Source of the DNA: Dermanyssus gallinae
Lineage: Eukaryota > Arthropoda > Arachnida > Mesostigmata > Dermanyssidae
DNA length: 64,000 nucleotides
Assembly: GCA_003439945.1 (NCBI GenBank)
Contig: QVRM01000964.1
Span: forward strand, 25,133 to 89,132
Reading direction: 5' to 3'
The position numbers and the translations under genes are program-made. The notes under the pieces are model-generated. The model ran no database searches, was not told the DNA's origin, and worked only from the letters and a program-made list of their open reading frames with translations. Positions within the stretch are counted from its first letter, which is position 1. Every line of letters begins with the position of its first letter. This document shows positions 33,690 to 42,890 of the stretch, piece by piece.

Positions 33690-34860
33690 AATGGAGCGTT
33701 TCTTTATTGGGATAATAGACGCTCGTATTCGCCTAACAGTCATGGAGGTTTTGCAGGCTCTTCAAGGGCTGTGCAACAACAAAACATCAGGACCGGACGG
33801 CGTTCCGAATGGGCACCTAAAAAGCTCGCTCGTACTAGCTCCGTGTTGAACAGCATTGTTCAACGAATGCCTTAAAACGGAGCTTCTCTCAACACAATGG
33901 AGAAATACGACCCTATTGGTGATCCCGCATGGCAAAGGTGACCCTATTCACCTTTTGGCCTGGAAAGGCATTGCAAAGCAAAGCAAGTGCTATAAGCTGC
34001 TATCGTGTTTGATCACGAAAAGAGTAAGCGACTCCTTGGAGGCCACGAACGTTATACCTGAAGAACAACATGGATTTCGGAAAGAGACCTCCAGGCAAAC
34101 AGCGTGCAGAATTCCCCTGAATGACATACATGAAGCCCTCTCCCGACAAGGGCAGCCTCTGTACGCGGTATTCGTCAAAGTCGTTTCAAAGCCGCCTGTG
34201 ACTGCGCTCCACGTGACCCAGTGCTCAACATTCTGGCAGAAGTCGGCGTTCCCACAAATATGCTGAACCTCATAAGAGAGGTCCTATTCCTATAAAACAG
34301 GTAACAATCGACGATGGGATCTCGGAACTGCCGGCGTTCTCTCAAACAACCGGGTTTGCCCAGGGAGACAATCTGAGTCCACTTCTCTTTTCCGCCCTCT
34401 TGAAAGACTTTCCAAAGGGAATTCAGGGGTGTAGAGATCTTGTTCAGGGTTTATTATACGCAGACGACTTAGCCGTCTATGGAAGTAGCCGTTTCCAGGT
34501 CCAACAGGCGTTGGCCAGGCTCAGCACAGACGTCACAGAGCTTGGTTTAACTATTAACCTTGGCAAGACGAAGGCACTAAAGTTCCGTAGAGGGGGCAGG
34601 GTCGCGCGTTGCATGTTGCGGAGAGTTGCAGGAAGTCCACTTTCATAGAAGACCTAAGACGCCGTTATAACCTCACACTACAGCCTTCCTTCCGTTATAA
34701 CCACAGCCTTCCTTCCGTTATAACCACAGCCTTCAACGATTGCATTGGAAAATGGGAGGTAAAATTTTCCGAACTTGACCGCTTCTTCAGTACCGAAGCG
34801 ATAAGAAATGCGGAGTGGAAGGGTCAGAGCGTAGCAACAGGCACGTGGTAACATGATTTG
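33690..34860 (+). pseudogene. RT relic of the L2-like family, several segments readable
   Basis: LCNNKTSGPDGVPNGHLK near 33,770-33,830 is the first RT motif. TALFNECLKTELLSTQWR and LLVIPHGKGDP follow, then EEQHGFRKETSRQTA near 34,060. YADDLAVYGSSRFQVQQALA near 34,455-34,515 gives an intact catalytic box. Stops, two frameshifts and loss of motif A (the expected FVDFKAAFD reads as FVKVVSKPPV) break it. Near 34,680-34,735 a block containing CCTTCCTTCCGTTATAACCA is tandemly repeated. It is close to the element at 2852-4844. Confidence 0.8.
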
Positions 34861-35559
34861 CAGTGCACGGCTTTTATCACATTTTATGTCAACAAGTTAC
34901 ATTCCATGAACCATGTGAGACTGTGTATGCCGCTGTGGTGAACTCTGCCGAATTTACCATGCCGCAGAATGCAATCTTGTGCAATATTTATATTAATTAG
35001 CCCGCCAGTGTAGGGCTTGTAGTTTATATAGCTTAAATATTTTATTATATTTTATGCTCAGGGATGTATGTAAATATATATATATATATATATATATATC
35101 TCCATATACATGCAGATTGCACGATGATAGTCTTGACTCAATGTCGTTATAGTTGTCAAAGTGACGCATTTGTGGTTATAATCGCTACTCGATCTGAGCG
35201 AATAAATATAAAATGTATTCGCCTAATAGTTTGCGCGTTACCGAAACCATTTATCTCCGGATGTTCTCTGAAGATAATTAGTGCTTGAATAACTATATAA
35301 TATAACGACACTTAAAGCCCGCCCTCCGTGGATTATCGCCAATACCATCGCCATGGGAATACAACTTTGGTGGCGAGAGAGTAGTGCATATACAAAATCA
35401 ACAACAATTCACATTTGTTTACCTTTGATAGGTAGCCAATAGCAACTTTAAAAATGAACATATATAAAATTAACAACTTAAAGCTAAGAATGTTTACAAG
35501 ATTTTTTACGAACATGTAAATTGAGAATCCACAATACTTACAAGTCTGAGAATTCGAAT
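34861..35559. other. No recognised gene; (TA)n at 35,074-35,099
   Basis: The TA array is the only notable feature. Confidence 0.4.
35074..35099. repeat. (TA)n array
   Basis: About 13 units. Confidence 0.95.
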
Positions 35560-36040
35560 CAGCTCGCAAAAAGCTATCGTTTTCAGAGGACGGGACCTCA
35601 GTCTAAATTTCGTGGTGAATATCGAGTATTAGTGAGAAGGTGCTCAAGGCGGTTTTGCGCCGGACGGCGTACCCCCAGGACCTGCCTCAGAAACAATGCT
35701 TTGACCAGGTCAAGATGCTTTGTTTAAATTCTCCACCATAAGGTTCCTCCAGATTACCTTTATGTTAAGGGCAGATGTTGTGAAGACTTGATTAAGCCTG
35801 CTGCAACTAGCGCCTTCCTGCATGCCTGTATTATGTGTGCTAAGAAGCTATGGCCGTTGCTGGGAAGAAGAAAGCCCAGATTACAAAATTTGTTAATTCT
35901 GCCGCCTCATTAGATTCACCGTGAGGTTTTGGCAATGGCATCATAGAGCTTGGCAAAGGCTTGTTTCAGCTGAAAGATAAACCCCAAGATGACTAGATCA
36001 TATGTGAAAAGAAGCAGGTTAGCACATACAAACTACGGCC
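35560..36040 (-). pseudogene. RT relic of the L2-like family
   Basis: On the minus strand LLLFTYDLVILG (degenerate YADD) is followed by FQLKQAFAKLYDAIAKT, then HIIQACRKALVAAGLIKS and LDLVKALFLRQVLG. These align with VILYADDLVLYG, FQVQQALARLHKAVTD, HISERCRKALAAA and LNRVKASFLKRALG of the element at 2852-4844. The catalytic Asp pair is damaged and there are frameshifts. Confidence 0.65.
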
Positions 36041-36390
36041 TGTCGGACGGCAATTGTACGGCAAAAACAGCAGGGTCAAACGCACCGTTCGAGTCTCCGA
36101 CCAGATGAGCTGTACATCAGTTCGACGAATTGCAATTTAAATCTTCTCTAACATTTTCTCAACGAAGGCCAAGCTTTTCTAAATTTTTTATGGCCAATCT
36201 TTTCTAAGATTTTCATAGCCAATCTTTTCTCAACAAAGTTACCGCTGCCACAACAGAACACCTCAGTTAAAAGTTACTGTGAGGTGCTAAGGATGATGGT
36301 ATTGTCTTCGGCCAGTAGCATGCCCGCTGGGCAGTGATGCGAGTAGCATCCATCAACAACGAACCTTCCACTCGATCGTTCACCGCCTTG

Positions 36391-36486
36391 TTCTATTTCA
36401 TTAACTTCTTCCTATCCGCATCTTCTATTTCATTAACTTCTTCTTATCCGCATCTTCTATTTCACTAACTTCTTGCTATCCCTATG
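36391..36486. repeat. 32-bp minisatellite, three units
   Basis: Units start at 36,391, 36,423 and 36,455 with TTCTATTTCATTAACTTCTT; the third is diverged at its end. Confidence 0.9.
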
Positions 36487-36959
36487 CCGCGCGGCTACAA
36501 CAAACATAAGACACGCGGGCATACGCGGCCGCAGCGCTAAGACGTCGTCCCACGATTTAGGCGATCGTACTCACGTCAATGAGTGAACATCGTCGAAGGC
36601 ATCTTCAATCGGCCAAGCCGGTCGAACAACGAACAGTAACGCGTCTGTTGTTGCAATTTCGGGCCTACATCGGCATCTCGCTTAGCGTTCAGCACCAGCA
36701 TCCAGTCAGCCAGCGAAACAGCAAAGCAGCGACCTTCCCTTGAGGGCCGTAAAACGGCAACGTCGAGTTTGATCCGGCGGAATCGTCGTCAGTTTACCGA
36801 AAACCACCCGATTGGATGATTTGCAGGGCCGCACAAATGACTAAACAGTTCGAAACAGGTCGCCCGTGGTGGTGGTAGAAGCAATGGCCGGTATGGCAGT
36901 TGCCTTTTACCAGAAAATGAATCAAAAATATCTACTTTCCGCTGTTGATACGACGTAAT

Positions 36960-37185
36960 ATTATACAACCCGAATAATAGCAGCAGCAACAATAGGCGAA
37001 GCAGCAGCAACAACAGCAACAGCTAGGCGACAACGAGAACAACAATATCGACCACAATGACAAAACGGGAACAAAGACAGCAGCTTGTACAACATGAAAA
37101 CAGTTAAAACAACACGATAATCAAATAAGCAAAAACAGTAAAAGCAACCTTAACAATAACGCCATCTCCAACAACAGTAGGCGGA
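36960..37185. repeat. CAA/CAG-rich low-complexity tract
   Basis: Imperfect runs of AACAAC and CAGCAG. No stable reading frame with a motif. Confidence 0.8.
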
Positions 37186-37228
37186 CGGTGGGATCCTAAT
37201 CATAGCTACATCCGTGTTTGCAACACAG

Positions 37229-37229
<1 letters not shown>

Positions 37230-37300
<71 letters not shown>
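37230..37300. repeat. Long (TA)n array
   Basis: About 35 units with a single T interruption near 37,291. Confidence 0.95.
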
Positions 37301-37301
<1 letters not shown>

Positions 37302-38060
37302 ATATATTTCACACTGAGGCAAAGTGGAAGTTTGTGGAAGCCATTCCATCCCAAAGCTCCCTCGCGAGGTACACATCTAACAGCGCGACTCTGCCGAGGC
37401 CTTGCCAGCTTTTTCTTACCACTCTAATACCAATTTCCGAAATACTTCTGTACTAAGTGATTTAAAGTGACTTTTTTTACTGGCGATCCGCAATCGACAC
37501 GCAGTTTCTTGCCGCTCGCGGCAAACAAAGGACACGCTTTGTATATGAGTACGTTGTGAGACACTCGTCTAGCTGCGCAAATCTTGCTGCTGAATGATGA
37601 CCCTACACCCTGCCAAAGCTGTAGCTTTTCAATAATATAATATTAAGTTTAAAAAAAGATACACCACTGCATTCGCAGACAGTTGCCGGACATCTGACGC
37701 CGATGTGCTAGGTAAGGGTCGCTCCTATATTGTGTAGTCTCAAACCATACTACAGGAGAGGAGTTTGAAAAAATCAGCGGTTGGCCAACAGCAGCGTGTT
37801 ACGTCTGTTGTAACTAATCGACCCCTACGGCAAAACTTAACGGCTTTCGTCCTCCGCGAATACAATATATTGGCAGGCTCATACAATGAAGGTAAGTATA
37901 TACCTCGTCGCCGACGATTCGACGATTGGCATCGTGGTTCCGGTGGGGGCCACTACTATGTACTCCGCATACATTACGACTGGACTAAGGTCCCCTTTAG
38001 GGGTCCTCACTTTTTGGCTCAGTTGCAAGGTGCCTTCTCCACTTACGTTTACGTCTGGGC

Positions 38061-38062
<2 letters not shown>
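37301..38062. other. No recognised gene
   Basis: Open frames here run into the LINE ORF1 that follows, but lie upstream of its target duplication and are not part of it. Confidence 0.45.

Positions 38063-38091
<29 letters not shown>
38063..38091. repeat. (TA)n array
   Basis: About 14 units, 36 bp before the LINE target duplication. Confidence 0.95.
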
Positions 38092-38097
<6 letters not shown>

Positions 38098-38126
38098 AAG
38101 TCTAGCAAGTGCAGTATTTACGTTCT

Positions 38127-38139
38127 AATAGAACAATAT
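38127..38139. other. Target-site duplication, left copy
   Basis: AATAGAACAATAT is repeated exactly at 41,045-41,057 and defines the 5' end of the 2A-bearing LINE 27 bp before its first ATG. Confidence 0.85.
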
Positions 38140-38166
38140 TCTAACAATAATAGAACAGTCTTCAAG

Positions 38167-39015
38167 ATGGCGGCGCCCGTGCGGACGCGTTTTCTGTGCG
38201 CTCAAAATTGGACCGTTAATAGACAGTACGAGTCACTACGCGATGGTGACAACCCCTACGCTCTATATAGACCATCACTGAGGCCCCAACTACAGGATTC
38301 ACTACTGAGCATGGTGAGTCTGTCCATTCATCCACCCCGGCACTGGCCTGTGAAGTCCCTACTTCTAAGGGCAACCGCGCTACTAGCACTGTTGCTTTTG
38401 TGTGGGGATATCGAAACAAACCCCGGACCTCCCTGCACTGCTTGCGGTGGACAAATCCTTCAGGTTAGAGAACGTACTGTGTGTGAGGGTTGCAACAAAC
38501 CCTTGCACACACACTGTTCCTTCCAGATACCGTAAAATAACAGCACAAACTGCAAGTCATGCTTCTGGCGAGAGGTCTCCTTGCACGCTGCCAAAAACAC
38601 TACTCCAGCCAGCGCCACACCGTGCAAGTGCCTAGCGGAACTCCAGGCACTTAGGAAACAAATCGACAACCTTACAAGGAAGATCCTGGCCAAAAGTAGC
38701 ACAGCACTAACAACACTAAAAACAGCTGACCACCGAGCCAACCAACCGATTATCAACAGATACCAACCGAAGCAGCAGCAACAAAACGTGCAGTTACGTT
38801 CGAAGCGCGACGTGCCTACTCCACGGCGTCTCCGTCTCAATAGCAGCCAACACTACAACGTCGTCGGCACACCAAACGAAGTGCATACTCCACACAACCC
38901 TCCCTGGCACACAGTCGGAAAAGGCGGACGTAAAACGCACGTTACGACCGGCACGAACAAAATGACTCAGCTAAGAGCTGTAGAAGCACATAGCGTACCA
39001 GATGAACCAAATTGA
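38167..39015 (+). pseudogene. ORF1 with 2A ribosome-skip motif, PHD-like finger and coiled coil; one stop
   Basis: ORF1 would bind or organise element RNA. The start at 38,167 was chosen because it is the first ATG after the target duplication and has a good context. A hydrophobic leader (LLLRATALLALLLLC) ends in GDIETNPGP at 38,404-38,430, a perfect 2A motif at which ribosomes skip the final Gly-Pro bond. Next comes a C4HC3 PHD-like finger: CTAC, CEGC, HTHC and, after a TAA at 38,533-38,535, CKSC. A heptad-like stretch (CLAELQALRKQIDNLTRKIL) follows. The stop falls inside the finger in an otherwise continuous frame. 2A at the ORF1 N-terminus is known in CR1/L2-related LINEs of other animals. 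Dual use of the leader as signal sequence and 2A is inference here. Confidence 0.85.
38404..38430 (+). other. 2A translational-recoding motif
   Basis: The codons spell GDIETNPGP, matching the D(V/I)ExNPGP consensus at every fixed position, preceded by a Leu-rich stretch as in known active 2As. Confidence 0.9.
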
Positions 39016-41008
39016 AAGAACAATTAAATGTTCCATTCTCCTCGCTGCGAAATCAAACGTAAAGGCAAAAATCAAGAGACACAAGCCTTGGTTTGATGAG
39101 GAGTGCCGGAGAATGAAGCACGCAATGTGTTCAATTCAAAATAGGTCACCAGCAACACTCTGTCGCATAGCAGAGATGAAAAATGAATTCACGCACATGA
39201 AAAGAGAGAAAAAATTGCGTTACGAGGAAGATCAGCGTGTACGGCTTATAACAGTAAGCGTGCAGAAGCCGTGGCTGCTTCTCCCGAGGAGACCAACGTC
39301 GCTAAATCCAGTGATAAACGATAATGACTGGGTGGATCACTTCAGAAGACTACTGACACAAGAGTGCGCATTGCCAGGCCGAGATGCCTGTGACGATGAT
39401 AATTTTACAGATTTTACCGAAAACGAAGTCGAAGCCGCTATTAAGCAGAAACAAGATGGGAAGTCGACAGGCCCAAATCTTATTGCATATGAACACCTCA
39501 AGAAGAATGTAAATGTAGTTTGTCCAATTTTAACAAAGCTATACAATGTATGTCTTAGACAAGGGAAAATACCCGTCGAGTGGCGGCAAAGCTTTCTGCA
39601 GCCTATCTTCAAGCGTAAAGGAGACCCAACTGACCCGAGAAACTATAGAGGCATCGCACTCACAAGCGTGCTCTACAAGATTCTAACATCGCTAATCGTT
39701 AACAGGCTGTATTCGACCAGCGAGGAGAAGGTCCCGCCGGAGCAATATGGCTTTCTACGGGGACGGTCTACGTCAGATGCGGTCTCATTTGTAGTGCAAC
39801 ATGTATCATATCGCCGCTCAGTGAACGAAATGAAATACGCTGCTTTTATTTATTTTAAAACTGCACTTGATTGTCTTCCAAGGGACTGTCTGCTGAACAC
39901 TCTACGATCAAGCTTTGACATAAAGGGAGCAATTTTTAACATTTTACATGACATTCTAGCATACAACGTCATAACGATTAAAAACGGCGATCACTACGTA
40001 CAAGAACCCGTAACACAAACAATCGGAGTGGCCCAAGGAGACTCAGTTTTCCTTTTCATTCTGAACGTAACTGGACTCTCGGATCTGCTCCGTGGTCTCA
40101 AAGCCCCACACGCTTTCTATGCAGATGACTTGGTTATCCTAGCAAAATCCCGAAATCATCTTCAGTTTTATCTCAACGAGACTACACAATGGTGTGAACA
40201 GAACAAACTCTCGATCCACACAGATAAAACAAAGGTAATGCGTTTCAGCAGAGGAGGATCATATGCTGCTAGAGACCATCGCTTGAAAATAAACGAGAGA
40301 GTCCTTGAGGTGGTCAACAGATTCACTTACCTAGGGATTATCCTAACCCCAAGGCTCTCATTTAGTACACATGTTGACGGAGTACGGGCAAAAGCGGCGG
40401 CCACAATCATCTTACTAGGAGATCTACGCGACGTAGACCTAAAAACAGCAATGAACTGTTTTAAAATCAAACTTCTCCCGACCATAACATATTGTCTACC
40501 CGCCATAGCACCGCTTTTGACAATGAGTGATTTAAAAGTCCTAGATAGAGTGAAGGCTTGCTTTGTCAAACGTATATTGGGACTGCCTGAAAACGCATCT
40601 GCCACACTAGCGTTAGAACTGTGCGGAGAGAGAACACTTACGGAAGACTTGGTTCTCAACAGGGTCCCGTTCAACACAGAAGCATTGGACTCCTACCGAA
40701 CATTCAGGGAATCAAGAAACATACAGTTTGCCATTGAAAACTACACTGATGGCCCAGCATTTTGTTCTAATAAATGGAAAGGAAGCCGCCAACAGAATCG
40801 CACAATTGTGTGCCGAACGACATGGCACGGATACCACCATTTTATGTGCATGAAGCCAAATTGTTTTACCATTGAAGAATGCGTATGCAGTTATTGTGGA
40901 CAGTCCGATATTGGGCGGTACCACATGCTTGTATGTAAGGAAATTGTTGGAACCTCCCTAACAGCCAGAGTTGATTATATAATGTTAGACCGCACTGTTG
41001 CATTGTGA
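39002..41008 (+). pseudogene. ORF2 reverse transcriptase, 668 codons open, endonuclease lost, motif A mutated
   Basis: The frame opens in the linker that normally follows the endonuclease (KIKRHKPWFDEECRRMKH). It runs unbroken through RT: GKSTGPN at 153-159, YRGIALTSVLYKI at 215-227, EQYGFLRGRST at 247-257, VAQGDS at 343-348, YADD at 373-376, FSRGG, then FTYLGIIL. Near the C-terminus, CSYCGQSDIGRYHMLVC is a C-x2-C-x8-H-x3-C knuckle like that of the element at 2990. In motif A the first catalytic Asp is Tyr (IYFKTALD, residue 284, codon TAT at 39,851-39,853), so the protein should be inactive despite its open frame. The ATG at 39,002 follows a TAG at 38,981 and may not be a real start. Confidence 0.85.
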
Positions 41009-41044
41009 CTGTAACTACCTTCTATGGTGAATAAATCATGAATG

Positions 41045-41057
41045 AATAGAACAATAT
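41045..41057. other. Target-site duplication, right copy
   Basis: Exact copy of 38,127-38,139 following the (TGAA)n tail. Confidence 0.85.
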
Positions 41058-42332
41058 AATATACGCTGTTATATATCAATGCCAACTGCCCCGTGCTGTT
41101 CTCTTAACCATTTCCAAATTCCTAGTTTTCTTAAAAATGCTAGAGTACTCTCTTTTGTGAAGTCCAGCGTCACAAGAAAAATAAAAAGAAGTTAACTCTG
41201 CTTATATATATGTATATATTGCATAGCGAGACAGCATTCCATTTAGCCTCCACTCCATTAAAGCAATTTTAACAAGGCTTTACAAGGGCCCGAATGTGTC
41301 AAGTGCTGTAATTTGTATATACCACATTTGCAAGCTGACCTAATTCAATAATAGTACGCTTGGTACGCAATGCAGTTCCATGGCTAGGGCAATTTGATTG
41401 CAAATTATTGCGTTCCTAGGCATTCTGCCATCGCATTAAAAGCACAAGCTACCATACCAGTACTAGTATAAGATATTCCTTGGTTCACAAAATAATATAT
41501 ATCACGTCGATTGCTCTAAGCAATACTCTGCTGACCTGCAAGCCGGCTGCGTTATTATGGCCACACGACGTTTGGTCGCTCACGTATTTAGCCGTATAGC
41601 ACCCGCATGGAGTGTGAACGGCGGTATATGACACAACTTCAGTTCGGCGGTGATTACGGCGTACCCGGCGGCATATGATATTGCAGAAGGTGATCATTGG
41701 CCTCGGGGTTGCTCGGAAAGAAAACTTTCGTTGCCAGGAGGCGCGAAAGCATGTCGCGAAGCCCACTCTGCAGTGAGAGACAACGCAACTTTTTGTCGTG
41801 CAAGCTGTGCGAACAATACGCCGTCCCCGGCATCGCTATCAGGGCACCCCCCAAGTAATCAGAATCAATCCCCTCGTATCCCCCAGGGATATGCATATAG
41901 ACACAACAATATCGAATAGCGTCGCGCGTTAGAGTGAGTGCTCCGAGAACGTTACCGTTGACTCTCGAAACGACATATAAGCGACAGATTATCGCTGTTG
42001 TTATCGTCGCCGTCGTCGTCAGCATATTCCTGATCGAATTTAAGGTCCTGTATACTAGCACCATGACGACATAGCTAGCAGACTCAGCTAGGCTTGACAC
42101 TGGAAGGCGACGCGACACGCTCCGACAGTGCCAGACCCCCCGTCTTTGGCGTACGTTCAGGGCACGCGTTTGTTTGCACAATTGCTTTTAGCTGAACATT
42201 TACCGCCGTTTTTACTTCACAAGGTCATTCTTTCTAGCTGAGATGAGTGACTGAATTTCACGGGAAGTGAGCCTGGTTGTGGGTAAGCGAGAACACGGTG
42301 ATTTACCTTGTTTATGGAAAATAGCTTTATAA
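41058..42332. other. No recognised gene
   Basis: Open frames on the minus strand (41,485-42,181) have no motif I recognise. Confidence 0.4.
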
Positions 42333-42530
42333 TCCAAGCAAGATGGCTTAGTGGCAAAGCCTTTGCCTTGCATTCGGGAGGACTGGATTCGAGACCCAGA
42401 CCGGCCACTCTTAAATTGGTTTGCATGGTTTCCAATTTAGACAAGGTAAATGCCGGAGTAGATTAAAATTAGCCATGACATGAAATTGCCTTACGGAAAA
42501 CTTAAACAAAAATTTAGGTAATTGCTCTAT
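42333..42530 (+). mobile_element. tRNA-derived SINE, family A
   Basis: The A box TGGCTTAGTGG is at 42,344-42,354 and the B box GATTCGAGACC at 42,386-42,396. The shared body includes TTAAATTGGTTTGCATGG, GACAAGGTAAATGCCGG and TTGCCTTACGG, ending near an A-rich tail. It is close to the copy at 11,427-11,640 but lacks a short block after GACATGA. Confidence 0.85.
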
Positions 42531-42890
42531 CTTTAGAACTAGCCGAACAGTAGAACAAAGTCGAAATCATAAAGAAAATCTTGGACCAAAATTCCTAAGG
42601 CCCGAGAACATTAATTTAAATGACTTCGCTTCTACATAATATTTCTATATGATTAATTTATATAATTATTCACCCCCCCCCCCCCCCATAAGTTCAGGAA
42701 AACAGTAACCAAAAAAGATACCTGCAGCATTTTATGATTGTTTTTTTAGAGGAATTTAATATATACATGTGAATGTTTAAATCCACGGCACCGATTCACT
42801 CCTTCACGGGCTCACTCCTCATCTATCACTCGTGTCCGAGTGGGAGTCCTGCCCGACCCCTGACGCGAAAACGCGGGTCCATCCAGTCTT
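42531..42890. other. No recognised gene; C run
   Basis: A C15-17 run lies at about 42,671-42,687. The right part is probably the 3' UTR of the minus-strand LINE. Confidence 0.4.

Larger units (their letters stand above)
38140..41044 (+). mobile_element. L2/CR1-type LINE with 2A and PHD-like ORF1, endonuclease deleted
   Basis: The element is bounded by 13-bp direct repeats. It has a 27-bp leader, ORF1 from ATG at 38,167 (sequence context AAGATGG), and an RT-bearing ORF2 frame overlapping the end of ORF1. AATAAA lies at about 41,029 and a short (TGAA)n tail ends at the right duplication. Such tails are known in L2. The APE endonuclease expected at the start of ORF2 is absent: ORF1 runs straight into the linker before RT, indicating an internal deletion. 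Whether the deletion preceded or followed insertion is unknown. Confidence 0.85.

Noticed and set aside
37765..38166. N-terminal extension of the 2A ORF
   Set aside because: The frame is open upstream of 38,167, but this part lies outside the target-site duplication and contains a TA array, so it is host flank and not ORF1.
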